Shown piece by piece: positions 9,732 through 17,701 of a stretch of 64,000 nt of DNA. The stretch's first letter is position 1, and each line of letters begins with the position of its first letter. This DNA comes from Clostridia bacterium. GTDB taxonomy: Bacteria > Bacillota > Clostridia > Peptostreptococcales > Anaerovoracaceae. Below the pieces are notes generated by a model that saw only the letters and a list, made by a program, of their open reading frames with translations, did not search any database and was not told the origin of the DNA. Made by a program: the position numbers and the translations under genes. The stretch is taken from NCBI GenBank assembly GCA_030537495.1, contig JAUNMH010000006.1:1-64000 (forward strand), read 5' to 3'.

Positions 9732-11127
9732 TGATTTGTACGGGAAATGCCTCGGTCACCATGGCAGTGCCGAGAGTGTTCATAATACTCCAGAAAACGC
9801 TGACCATGCCGATCGCACTAACCACGCCGATACGTTGAAGGCTTGCCTGGCCTATTTCCGAGAAGATGATGTATGGGTAAAAATCTTCCGAGGCTTTCGC
9901 GAAAAGTATAGGTCTTATGGCAGATTCGCCGGCAAGGTTGTTGTAAAAAATCTTAAGGCACAAGATATAGAAGTGCTTGAGGGTTTCTTCTGCAAGAGTT
10001 TTCACGGGCGAAAAAGTGCTACCATTTCAGCGGAGAAATTCACTCAGGCCCTTGAGAATAGCCGTTACGCGGAGGTGACTCCTGAGGAAATCCTGGAGGC
10101 TTATTTTGGCGAGCCTTTACTTGGCAAGGCAGAGGAACTGCGCCGCTTGGAAGATAAAGTAAGAGAAATCGAAGCCGAGTACATTACTGAATTTGCCGGA
10201 ACTTCAGCAGAACCTTATTTGGTAGATTTTGAGGATATTATAAAAACACCTAGCCCTAGCAATACGCGTGAATGGAAGCGACAGCTTTGGCTTTGTGCTG
10301 AAATTCATAATGCTTTGCCTTATCACTTTGATGAGAAGATGTATCTGGCTGTCTTTGCGGCCGGCGTATGTGGAAATCCGCATGCTTTCGATGCAGGGAC
10401 TAGCGACGGAGCGCTTCTTTATAAGGTGGTGGAACACGATCTAAAGATACGTAACCTTGAAGTTTCTGCGTCAGGTTTATTCCCTGCATATAAACGTCAA
10501 AAAAGCTATTTGCTAGCTGGAATTATGATTGACGATATTTCTAATTATGCTTTGCTCTACAATGTTCGTGGCCTTAAGGCAGATGGAGAGAGGCATAGGG
10601 GAATAGAGGGGTTCTTTGAGGAAAAAAGCATAATGCAACTTCCTCTTAACGTACTTGCAGATTTGTCTAGTATGGAATGTGTGGATAATGAAATCTATAT
10701 TGTAGAGAATCCTTCTGTATTTGCAATGCTTTGTGGTCAAATTAAGGACCGTTCATGTATGTGTATGAACGGTCAGCCAAGACTTGCAGGGTTGATGGTC
10801 TTGGATTTGCTAGCTAAGTCCAGAGCAAAGGTCTATTATTCTGGGGACCTTGATCCGGAAGGCTTGCTTATTGCGCAAAAACTTGCGCAATATTATGAGG
10901 AGAAGTTTAGAACGCCTGGCGATGATGCGGCAGGCGATGAAGAGGAATTTTCATTTTGGCATATGAAAGCCGAAGACTATGAAATCTGCAGGTCCGAAGA
11001 ATTGTTATCAGACCGCAGGCTCAAAATCCTTGAAAATATAGGTGATGAGAGACTTATTCCAGCAGCCGGTGCCATTAGAAAATTTGGAAAAGCAGGATAT
11101 CAGGAGAATATTGCCTGGATTAAATAG
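9691..11127 (+). CDS. jetD: Wadjet system nuclease JetD (Toprim)
   Basis: The DNA-cleaving subunit of Wadjet, related to the topoisomerase VI / Spo11 Toprim fold. The Toprim hallmarks are present: a Glu in 'IYIVENPSVFAML' and the DxD motif in 'YYSGDLDPEGLLIAQ' (about 60-100 residues apart in the C-terminal half). The N-terminal half would be the arm that contacts the JetABC core. The start is uncertain: ATG 9691 is the best in-frame Met, lying inside the end of jetC, while a TTG at 9736 and an ATG at 9655 are alternatives. The gene closes the operon. No nuclease residue appears lost, so the system looks intact. Confidence 0.88.
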   Translation: MLKKEEQKLNSFHNDLYGKCLGHHGSAESVHNTPENADHADRTNHADTLKACLAYFREDDVWVKIFRGFREKYRSYGRFAGKVVVKNLKAQDIEVLEGFFCKSFHGRKSATISAEKFTQALENSRYAEVTPEEILEAYFGEPLLGKAEELRRLEDKVREIEAEYITEFAGTSAEPYLVDFEDIIKTPSPSNTREWKRQLWLCAEIHNALPYHFDEKMYLAVFAAGVCGNPHAFDAGTSDGALLYKVVEHDLKIRNLEVSASGLFPAYKRQKSYLLAGIMIDDISNYALLYNVRGLKADGERHRGIEGFFEEKSIMQLPLNVLADLSSMECVDNEIYIVENPSVFAMLCGQIKDRSCMCMNGQPRLAGLMVLDLLAKSRAKVYYSGDLDPEGLLIAQKLAQYYEEKFRTPGDDAAGDEEEFSFWHMKAEDYEICRSEELLSDRRLKILENIGDERLIPAAGAIRKFGKAGYQENIAWIK

Positions 11128-11176
11128 ATGGAATTAGGTAAGAGAGTTGAGAAGAAGAAAAAATGTGAAGAAAATA

Positions 11177-11219
11177 TTTGCTTGCGTTTGCTTGCAAATG
11201 CAAGCGAACGGTATATAAT
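11177..11219 (+). promoter_or_regulatory. Toxin-antitoxin promoter with palindromic operator
   Basis: TTTGCTTGC occurs twice in tandem (11177-11185, 11187-11195), and its near-complement GCAAGCGAA follows at 11200-11208, forming a palindrome. TTGCAA (11192-11197) and TATAAT (11214-11219), 16 bases apart, make a promoter buried in these repeats. The layout fits autorepression by the antitoxin or toxin-antitoxin complex. Confidence 0.65.
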
Positions 11220-11261
11220 AAGAATAGGAGATAAATTGTTTTACGACAAGGAGATGAAATT

Positions 11262-11567
11262 ATGGCTAATACATCAGCAATATATGCAAGGATAGATACT
11301 GAACTTAAGAATAATGCCGAGGGAATTCTGTCACAATTGGGAATTTCTCCTTCTAGTGCTATTCAGATGCTGTATAGTCAGATTGTGCTTAACAATGGTA
11401 TGCCATTTGAGTTGCGACTACCTGTATCCAAGCCTGTGGCAATAGGTGCGTTAACGAGAGAAGAACTAGATCGAGAACTTCAGAAAGGCGTAGCTTCTAT
11501 AAAGGCAGGGAACGTGTACTCGGAAGATGAAGTTGACGAAATGCTTGCTAGGGAGTTTGGAATATGA
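11262..11567 (+). CDS. RelB/DinJ family antitoxin
   Basis: A 101-residue antitoxin that should bind and neutralise the toxin encoded immediately downstream and repress the shared promoter. The N-terminal 45 residues ('IYARIDTELKNNAEGILSQL' then 'GISPSSAIQMLYSQIV') are the ribbon-helix-helix of the RelB/DinJ family. The C-terminal part ('TREELDRELQKGVASIKAG') is the flexible toxin-binding tail. AAGGAGATG lies just before the start. The stop overlaps the toxin start by 4 bases (ATGA), giving translational coupling. Confidence 0.92.
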   Translation: MANTSAIYARIDTELKNNAEGILSQLGISPSSAIQMLYSQIVLNNGMPFELRLPVSKPVAIGALTREELDRELQKGVASIKAGNVYSEDEVDEMLAREFGI

Positions 11568-12010
11568 CAGAACAATACAAGGTGAATTATTCACGTGACG
11601 CAATTGAGGACTTAAGAGGAATATACACGTATATAGCAGAAACTTTTCGTATGCCTCAAAGCGCCGCGTCTCAATTGCAACGAATCCGGAAGAAGATTAG
11701 TTCATTAGAATTCATGCCTGCCCGCCACAAAATTGTCGAATGGGAACCCTGGGACACATTGAAGATGCATCAGCTACCTGTGGATAACTATGTTATATTT
11801 TATATGATTAACGAGCATGAAAATGCTATCAATGTGGCACGTATACTATACAAGGGTAGAGACATTGAAAATATCTTGTGTGACTTAAAACTAGAAGTGC
11901 AAGAGAGCACTTGGATAACTGGAAATGAGAAGAATAGAAATATTCTGACTGATGATAATTTTCCAGAATACTCTAGTAAAATTGAAGCAAAGATAGAATT
12001 AGACCAATAA
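11564..12010 (+). CDS. RelE/ParE superfamily toxin
   Basis: Toxin partner of the preceding antitoxin. 'YKVNYSRDAIEDLRGIYTYI', 'RIRKKISSLEFMPARHK' and 'VDNYVIFYMINEHENAINVA' follow the RelE/ParE fold in order, and the 'RILYKGRDIENIL' ending is typical. Most members cut mRNA on the ribosome, a few poison gyrase; the sequence alone does not decide. At 148 residues it is about 45 longer than usual because of a C-terminal tail with no recognised motif. A terminator follows at 12058. Confidence 0.9.
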   Translation: MTEQYKVNYSRDAIEDLRGIYTYIAETFRMPQSAASQLQRIRKKISSLEFMPARHKIVEWEPWDTLKMHQLPVDNYVIFYMINEHENAINVARILYKGRDIENILCDLKLEVQESTWITGNEKNRNILTDDNFPEYSSKIEAKIELDQ

Positions 12011-12057
12011 TATAATTCTGCACGTGATTTGAAGCAAGCGAATATGTAACTACAGTG

Positions 12058-12091
12058 GGGCATCTGAATGCATATGGTAGGTGCTCTTTTT
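12058..12091 (+). terminator. Probable terminator of the toxin-antitoxin operon
   Basis: GGGCATC (12058-12064) pairs with GGTGCTC (12080-12086) through G-U-tolerant pairing, followed by TTTTT. Confidence 0.5.
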
Positions 12092-12140
12092 GAATTTAAT
12101 TCCAACAAATCCAAGTCAACCAACTGACCGACATTTACAA

Positions 12141-12182
12141 CCTGGATTCCCGAATATCCACACTAGCATTCGGGAATCCAGG
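12141..12182. repeat. Perfect 15-bp inverted repeat
   Basis: CCTGGATTCCCGAAT (12141-12155) and its exact reverse complement (12168-12182) are separated by 12 bases. No T-run follows on either strand, so it is not an ordinary terminator. It sits 20 bases upstream of the promoter at 12202. Confidence 0.7.
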
Positions 12183-12201
12183 ATATACGATAATTTCTGC
12201 C

Positions 12202-12230
12202 TTGACATTGTTAGGGAAAAAGAGTATCCT
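12202..12230 (+). promoter_or_regulatory. Predicted sigma-A promoter for the 204-aa gene and cstA
   Basis: TTGACA (12202-12207), 17-base spacer, TATCCT (12225-12230), about 70 bases before the start codon. Confidence 0.6.
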
Positions 12231-12299
12231 AGTAAACAGAACTTATAAAATTGTTGTAGACAACAAAAAATAAGATAAAAAACTATAGAAAGAAACAAA

Positions 12300-12914
12300 A
12301 TGACTAAAGAAAAGTTTATAGAAAGGCTGAAACGCTTTTATGCTTCAACCTTCGACCTTGAGGAAAATTACATAGTCGGCAGCACCGGCGGCACAGATCG
12401 TGGCGGCACTTGCGGCACTGGCGATGCCAAAGAGTTTCCTCTTTACGGACACTTTAACGTAGATAACTCGCGTTATGTTCTCTCGAAAAAGGCGAAACTT
12501 TGGGAGGCAAACTGCCAGGAGCACCTTTTCATTGATGTGCTTGATGGTTGTAATGACGTTGACGCAGGCAATCTCGCCTGCGACGAGCCAGCGTTAAAGC
12601 ACAAAGACTACCTGAATCACCTGGACAAGCTGCTTAAGGAAACCATTGAGCCGGAGTTAGTCAGACATGGAGAAAAGTACCCGCCGGCAAATCATATGTA
12701 TTCATACATTACGGTGGTTTTGATAACCGATAAACCCTTGGATAGTGAATTTGCCAAGGCCGTGAAATCGTACAAATTTAACAAAACCTACAAATTTAAC
12801 ATCCGCGGATACATGGACACACGCCTCGTTCTCATGTCCACAGCGGACAAAACTGTCATCACCAATCGGGCAGCAGCAGACTTGAAAAAAGCCTTCAAGC
12901 GCCTGGTTGTATAG
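12300..12914 (+). CDS. Conserved protein of unknown function upstream of cstA
   Basis: A 204-residue soluble protein. I do not recognise a named domain. It begins with a helical 'TKEKFIERLKRFYASTFDLEENY', has a Gly/Thr-rich insert at residues about 26-42 (runs of GGT, GGTCGTG) that looks like a local expansion, and contains well-patterned segments such as 'FPLYGHFNVDNSRYVLSKKA', 'EPELVRHGEKYPPANHMYSY' and 'IRGYMDTRLVLMSTADKTVI' that look conserved. It has no signal peptide or membrane segment. It lies 35 bases before cstA under one promoter, so a role linked to peptide/pyruvate uptake is likely by context only. Confidence 0.65.
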   Translation: MTKEKFIERLKRFYASTFDLEENYIVGSTGGTDRGGTCGTGDAKEFPLYGHFNVDNSRYVLSKKAKLWEANCQEHLFIDVLDGCNDVDAGNLACDEPALKHKDYLNHLDKLLKETIEPELVRHGEKYPPANHMYSYITVVLITDKPLDSEFAKAVKSYKFNKTYKFNIRGYMDTRLVLMSTADKTVITNRAAADLKKAFKRLVV

Positions 12915-12949
12915 GATATTATATTTTATCATTAGGAGGATTTATAAAC

Positions 12950-14611
12950 ATGAGCAGTGTAATGCTACTATTGATTTCCATTGCTGTGTTCGTAATTGCA
13001 TATGTAACTTACGGATCATACCTTGCGAAATCATGGGGTGTAGACCCTAAGAGAAAAACTCCGGCTTACGAAATGGAAGACGGAGTCGACTATGTGCCAG
13101 CAAAGAGAGCTGTGCTACTAGGTCACCATTTTTCATCAATTGCAGGAGCAGGCCCAATTAACGGACCTATTCAGGCAGCAGTTTTCGGATGGATCCCTGT
13201 ATTTTTGTGGATTGTAATCGGAGGAATTTTCTTCGGAGCAGTGCAGGACTTCAGTTCACTGTTTGCATCAATCCGTCATAAGGGAAAATCTTTGGGAGAA
13301 ATTATTGAAGTAAATATCAGCCATAGAACAAAACTGTGCTTCACAGTTTTCGCTTGGTTGGTTTTGATACTGGTAGTGGCTGCATTTGCAGACATCGTTG
13401 CGGGCACCTTCGCCGGCTTCAACGCAGAGGGTGGCACAGTTGCCGCAAACGGTTCAGTTGCAACAGCTTCAACCTTATTTATTCCACTGGCAGTGGGCTT
13501 CGGTCTTTTCAACAGAAGATCAAATCACCTGCTTGTTAACACAATTGTAGGCGTGGCACTTTTGGTTGTTTGCATCGGCATCGGCCTTGCGTGTCCGGTT
13601 TATCTAACAAAGACAACATGGTTAATCGTGGTATTTGTATACATTTTCGTTGCATCAGTTGCACCGGTTTGGATTCTGCTTCAGCCAAGAGATTACCTGA
13701 ACAGTTTCCTACTTTATTTCATGATTATAGCGTCAGCTGTTGGAATTCTGTTCACTAATCCGTCCATGGAACTTCAGGGTTTCACAGGCTGGAACAGCTC
13801 AATTGGAAGCATGTTCCCATTCCTGTTCGTAACAGTTGCATGCGGAGCAATTTCCGGTTTCCACAGCCTGATTTCATCAGGAACAACATCCAAGCAGATT
13901 TCCAGCGAAGGCGACGCAAAGGCTATAGGTTATGGTTCCATGCTAATTGAGTGCGTTTTGGCCGTAATCGCTTTGATTGCAGTAGGTAGCGCATCTATGG
14001 ACAGTTGGGCAGGAATGACTCCGCCACAGGTTTTTGCTTTCGGCATTTCATCCATGCTAGGAAAAATTGGTTTTCCAGAGCACACAGCTACAACTATTTT
14101 GATGCTTGCAATTTCAGCATTTGCCCTGACTTCATTGGACACTGCAACACGTCTTGGCAGATTCCTATTCCAGGAAATGTTTGCAACTAAAAAAGATGGT
14201 TCGCCAAGCATCTTAAGCAATATGTATGTGGCAACACTTGTTACCATTGGTGCAGCAGCACTTCTGACCGTTGCTGGATACACAAGAATCTGGGCGCTGT
14301 TCGGCGCATGCAACCAGCTAGTAGCAGTTCCTGCGTTCCTGGCAGTAGCTTGCTGGCTGAAGAGACAGGGCCGCAAGCACAGCATGTTCTACATCCCAAT
14401 GTTCTTCATGCTAGTAACTTCGGGCTCCGCCCTAGTTCTTAAGTTCATCAGCAACACAAAGCTTCTGATTGCCGGCCAGGGAACAGCAATCGTCGAGGGT
14501 CTGCAGTGCGGACTAATCGTACCAATTCTCGTACTAGTCGTAATCTTAGCAATCGACGGATTCAAGGTTCTCTTCGGTTCAACATCAAAACCAGCAGAGA
14601 CTGAAGCGTAA
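12950..14611 (+). CDS. cstA: CstA family carbon starvation / pyruvate-peptide transporter
   Basis: A 553-residue polytopic membrane protein of the CstA family, which imports pyruvate or peptides when preferred carbon is scarce. The signature 'LGHHFSSIAGAGPINGP' lies near residue 60, and about 15 hydrophobic helices span the rest, including 'GFHSLISSGTTSKQI' near residue 305, another family hallmark. The length is that of the shorter clostridial CstA rather than the ~700-residue E. coli protein. The start has TAGGAGGA about 10 bases upstream. A terminator at 14656 ends the unit. No btsSR/ypdAB-like two-component genes are next to it. Confidence 0.93.
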   Translation: MSSVMLLLISIAVFVIAYVTYGSYLAKSWGVDPKRKTPAYEMEDGVDYVPAKRAVLLGHHFSSIAGAGPINGPIQAAVFGWIPVFLWIVIGGIFFGAVQDFSSLFASIRHKGKSLGEIIEVNISHRTKLCFTVFAWLVLILVVAAFADIVAGTFAGFNAEGGTVAANGSVATASTLFIPLAVGFGLFNRRSNHLLVNTIVGVALLVVCIGIGLACPVYLTKTTWLIVVFVYIFVASVAPVWILLQPRDYLNSFLLYFMIIASAVGILFTNPSMELQGFTGWNSSIGSMFPFLFVTVACGAISGFHSLISSGTTSKQISSEGDAKAIGYGSMLIECVLAVIALIAVGSASMDSWAGMTPPQVFAFGISSMLGKIGFPEHTATTILMLAISAFALTSLDTATRLGRFLFQEMFATKKDGSPSILSNMYVATLVTIGAAALLTVAGYTRIWALFGACNQLVAVPAFLAVACWLKRQGRKHSMFYIPMFFMLVTSGSALVLKFISNTKLLIAGQGTAIVEGLQCGLIVPILVLVVILAIDGFKVLFGSTSKPAETEA

Positions 14612-14655
14612 CTTCATATATAGGTGACCGCGGTCACTGTGAAGAAAATTAAACT

Positions 14656-14697
14656 GGGTCACAGACGGCAGATACAAGCCGTCTGAACCCTTTTCTT
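14656..14697 (+). terminator. Rho-independent terminator of cstA
   Basis: CAGACGGC (14662-14669) pairs with GCCGTCTG (14678-14685), extended by GGGT/ACCC outside, and is followed by TTTTCTT. A separate palindrome GTGACCGCGGTCAC lies just before it, around 14623-14638. Confidence 0.75.
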
Positions 14698-14755
14698 AAC
14701 TTGGCAAAGATATTTCTTAATTTTGCAACGGTATTTCTTAATTTAGTTGTCTCGC
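14691..14755. repeat. Three imperfect 21-bp tandem repeats upstream of a promoter
   Basis: The unit TTTCTTAAyTTnGCAAnGrTA occurs about three times in head-to-tail order (starting near 14692, 14713 and 14734), the last copy degraded. They end directly before the -35 box at 14758, a spacing of two helical turns per unit, as for a cooperative regulator binding site. Confidence 0.5.
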
Positions 14756-14757
14756 TA

Positions 14758-14787
14758 TTGACAAGAAGCCTGTTAATTATCTAAAAT
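14758..14787 (+). promoter_or_regulatory. Predicted sigma-A promoter of the flippase-like gene
   Basis: TTGACA (14758-14763), 18-base spacer, TAAAAT (14782-14787), about 32 bases before the start codon. Confidence 0.6.
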
Positions 14788-14818
14788 AATAAGAATAGCG
14801 ATAAATAGAAATGGTGCG

Positions 14819-15841
14819 ATGATGGAAGGTAAAAAAAAGTATTTTTGGGAAGTGCTTTTTCTTTTGGTTATTTTCGTGGGAACCCTTTATGGCGTTTTTC
14901 ATGGAGAGGACCTGGGAGAGAGCATTGCAATAATTAAACAAGTAAATGACATATACCTGCTACCGGCCGTAGCATGCGTTATATTTTTTATATGGGGAGA
15001 ATCAATTATTATCCACTATATGATGGGGACCTTGAAAATCCATTTGAAAAAGTGGACTTGTTTTCTTTTTTCATCTGTAGGATTTTTCTTCAGCTGCATA
15101 ACGCCGTCTGCATCGGGAGGTCAGCCGGCGCAGGTTTACTATATGAAACGTAAAAACATTCCGATTCCAATCTCAACTATTGTCCTTATGGTAATCACGA
15201 TTACCTATAAGGCTGTGTTGGTTTTGATCGGGGTGGCGCTGATAATCTTCGGTCAGGGCTTTATTCATAAGTATCTTATGGGAATAATGCCGGTATTTTG
15301 TTTGGGGATTTTCCTAAATGTGGGATGCGTGGCGCTTATGCTGATTCTTGTTTTTGATCCAACGCTGGCTAAGAAGCTTATAAATTGGGGGCTTGTGGCT
15401 CTGGAGAAGATGCACTTAGTGCGCTACAAGGAGAGCATTCACAACAAATTGGAATCGGCTATGGTAAAGTACAGGGAGTCAGCCTCATATTTCAAGGAAA
15501 AGAAGGAAGTGATAATTCACGTTCTGCTTATCACTTTTGCGCAGAGAATTGCACTTTTCCTTTCAACGTATTTTGTTTACAGGGCTTTTGGCCTTGACGA
15601 CTTCTCGGTTTTCACCATTGTAATGTTGCAGGCGGTAATATCTATATCCGTTGATATGCTACCATTACCAGGCGGAATGGGTATTACAGAAAAATTATTT
15701 TTGACTATTTTTGTCCCTGTTTTTGGTGTGAAATTCTTATTACCGGGTATGATTTTAAGCAGAGGTTTAAGCTATTATACTGAGCTAATACTTAGTGCTG
15801 TTTTGACAATTGTGGCGCATTTTACCATTAGGGAAGAATAA
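14819..15841 (+). CDS. Lysylphosphatidylglycerol synthase-type flippase domain protein (UPF0104)
   Basis: A 340-residue integral membrane protein of the family that forms the N-terminal flippase half of MprF. About eight hydrophobic helices are visible. Conserved family stretches are 'SGGQPAQVYYMKR' (near residue 100) and 'PLPGGMGITEKLF' (near residue 282). No aminoacyl-transferase domain is attached, so it is the stand-alone form; these have been linked to lipid translocation and glycolipid traffic, but the substrate here is unknown. The start codon is the first of two adjacent ATGs and has only a weak ribosome binding site. It seems to be a single-gene unit. Confidence 0.85.
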   Translation: MMEGKKKYFWEVLFLLVIFVGTLYGVFHGEDLGESIAIIKQVNDIYLLPAVACVIFFIWGESIIIHYMMGTLKIHLKKWTCFLFSSVGFFFSCITPSASGGQPAQVYYMKRKNIPIPISTIVLMVITITYKAVLVLIGVALIIFGQGFIHKYLMGIMPVFCLGIFLNVGCVALMLILVFDPTLAKKLINWGLVALEKMHLVRYKESIHNKLESAMVKYRESASYFKEKKEVIIHVLLITFAQRIALFLSTYFVYRAFGLDDFSVFTIVMLQAVISISVDMLPLPGGMGITEKLFLTIFVPVFGVKFLLPGMILSRGLSYYTELILSAVLTIVAHFTIREE

Positions 15842-15935
15842 GGCGCTGGGGCGCAGCGCGCGTGTGAACAGTAGGGTGCTGGGAGTTTTGATAGACATTT
15901 TTAGGAAATGATTAATTGTGGGAGGAGAGACACTC

Positions 15936-16481
15936 GTGGATAAGAAAGAAAATGTGAATATTTTTATGCAGGATTCAAAGAAATTGGACTTTGAGGATTA
16001 CATGAAGTACGAAAAGGGCAGTCGTGGGAACTTAGGCGAGGAGCTGCCGGTAATCGTGTACAGAATGATGGAGTATTCGGTCATGGAGGAGTTGGTGCAG
16101 CGTTTTGGCCGTGAGGAGCAGGTGGACATTTTCCGCAGTGCTGGCTACAGGGCCGGAGCATATTTTGCGAAAACTTTCTTGAATTTGGAACAGCCTTTGG
16201 ATTCGTTTATTAGCGAATTGCAGAGAACTATGGAAAACCTGAAGATTGGCGTTCTGCGAATTGAGAGGATTGAAGAGGAGACCGGTCACATTATTTTGAC
16301 TGTGTCTGAGGACGCTGATTGCTCAGGATTACCGGTTCTTGGCGAGACAGTGTGCAACTACGACGAAGGCTTTATTTCCGGAGTCCTTTCCACTTATTCC
16401 GGCAGAGAATACACCGCTGTTGAAGTAGACTGCTGGGCTACAGGCGACAGGGTTTGCCGCTTCCATGTGGACTGCAAGTAA
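15936..16481 (+). CDS. V4R (4-vinyl reductase) domain sensor-like protein
   Basis: A soluble protein of about 181 residues. The C-terminal half is a V4R domain: 'GETVCNYDEGFISGVLS' and the closing 'EVDCWATGDRVCRFHVDC' hold the conserved Cys pair and the GD..CRF motif. V4R domains bind small molecules or metals and commonly act as sensors. A GTG start at 15936 was chosen since GGAGGAG lies 8 bases before it; the upstream GTG at 15918 precedes that site. The diguanylate cyclase 80 bases downstream is a natural output partner, suggesting a two-protein sensor, though this is inference. Confidence 0.85.
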   Translation: MDKKENVNIFMQDSKKLDFEDYMKYEKGSRGNLGEELPVIVYRMMEYSVMEELVQRFGREEQVDIFRSAGYRAGAYFAKTFLNLEQPLDSFISELQRTMENLKIGVLRIERIEEETGHIILTVSEDADCSGLPVLGETVCNYDEGFISGVLSTYSGREYTAVEVDCWATGDRVCRFHVDCK

Positions 16482-16561
16482 GCGTATGGAAAACCCGCTG
16501 ACGCAGCAGATGCGCGCCGGGAAAATTCTGAAAAAGTAGGGAAACTGAAAGAGGTGAGTTT

Positions 16562-17473
16562 ATGGGAAATAGAAATAGCGATATTTTGTATGAATACTTA
16601 AGAAGCATTCTCTATGATACAGAAATAAAAACAATAGACATAGACGAGTTGGACGAATCTTTCAAAAAACTTGGAATGGGCATGCAGTTCCTTGAGCAGA
16701 CCGTGACCGAACTGAAAGAGTATTCTGCGGCCCTGTCCAGCGGTAACTTGTCAGTTGAGCCGCCGTCAAGGGAAAATTTTCTGTGCGAAAATCTGAAAAC
16801 CATCCATTCAAACCTGAACCACCTGACTTGGCAGGCAAAACAGGTTGCCAAGGGCGATTACAGCCAAAAGGTATCTTTTCTTGGTGAGTTCTCAGAGGCC
16901 TTCAACACCATGACGAAGCAGCTGAGCGACCGCGAAGCCTCGCTGAAAAAGGAGATCGAGCTGGAGCGTGAGAACAAAAAGCTCATCAACGAAATTGCCA
17001 ATGCCGACAGGCTTACAGGTATAGGAAACCGTTACTATTTCTTCCGCAAGGCGGATCAATTAATGCACGAGCCATCAAAACTCACTTTCTGCTATTGCGA
17101 CCTAGATCACCTGAAGCACGTAAACGACACCTTCGGCCACGCCGAAGGCGATTGGTATATAAAGACCTTTGTGAAAACCATTAAAAACTATATTAGAAAG
17201 ACTGACATTTTCGCCCGCATCGGCGGCGACGAATTCTGCCTGGTCTTCCCAAACTGTCCTAAGGACATAGTCGCTGATAAAATGAACAAGGCTCAGGCCG
17301 AGTTCGCTGGCGAAGCTATTGCCATGGACGTCAGCAAGCCTTATGCTATGAATTTTAGCTTTGGCATTGTGGAAATTGAGTCAGCTGCTGAAAATCATTC
17401 GGTGGAGGAAATTTTGAAAATTGCTGATGCTGTTATGTATGAGCAAAAGAAATTGCATAAGGAAACGATATGA
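16562..17473 (+). CDS. Diguanylate cyclase with HAMP-like N-terminus
   Basis: A 303-residue soluble GGDEF enzyme that makes cyclic di-GMP from two GTP. The active site 'RIGGDEFCLVFP' is intact (near residue 222), and RKTD placed five residues upstream of GGDEF is a standard inhibitory I-site, so product feedback is expected. Residues about 85-145 ('QVAKGDYSQKVSFLGEFSEA' and following) resemble a HAMP helix-helix linker without membrane segments. The ribosome binding site AGAGGTGAG is close to the start. It follows the V4R protein and could be its output; cyclic di-GMP commonly governs type IV pili, and a pilus locus lies 9 kb downstream. Confidence 0.92.
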   Translation: MGNRNSDILYEYLRSILYDTEIKTIDIDELDESFKKLGMGMQFLEQTVTELKEYSAALSSGNLSVEPPSRENFLCENLKTIHSNLNHLTWQAKQVAKGDYSQKVSFLGEFSEAFNTMTKQLSDREASLKKEIELERENKKLINEIANADRLTGIGNRYYFFRKADQLMHEPSKLTFCYCDLDHLKHVNDTFGHAEGDWYIKTFVKTIKNYIRKTDIFARIGGDEFCLVFPNCPKDIVADKMNKAQAEFAGEAIAMDVSKPYAMNFSFGIVEIESAAENHSVEEILKIADAVMYEQKKLHKETI

Positions 17474-17480
17474 GTTAAAG

Positions 17481-17511
17481 GGCCTTGCGTGTGAAGCGCA
17501 TGGCTTTTTTT
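17481..17511 (+). terminator. Terminator after the diguanylate cyclase
   Basis: GGCCTTGCG pairs with CGCATGGC(T) (one mismatch) and is followed by seven T. Confidence 0.75.
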
Positions 17512-17610
17512 GTGGTGAGAGCACGTGGGCGGAATTAGATAGCTGTAGTTATAGATGTTTAACGAACCTCTATAATTGTAAACTTCGTAAAGAGTAGATG
17601 TTGACTTGGA

Positions 17611-17663
17611 GTTAACCTGAAAAATAAATAAGGTTGACAATAACTGCCGGCATGTGGTAACAT
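17611..17663 (+). promoter_or_regulatory. BirA operator overlapping the biotin operon promoter
   Basis: GTTAACC (17611-17617) and GGTTGAC (17632-17638) are inverted half-sites with a 14-base spacer, the form known for BirA operators in Firmicutes. The right half overlaps the -35 box TTGACA (17634-17639); TAACAT (17658-17663) with an upstream TGG is a plausible extended -10 at 18 bases. Binding here should block transcription when biotin is plentiful. Confidence 0.75.
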
Positions 17664-17701
17664 TTTAGATGACGAAAATATTAATAAAAGAAGGAATGAA
17701 A

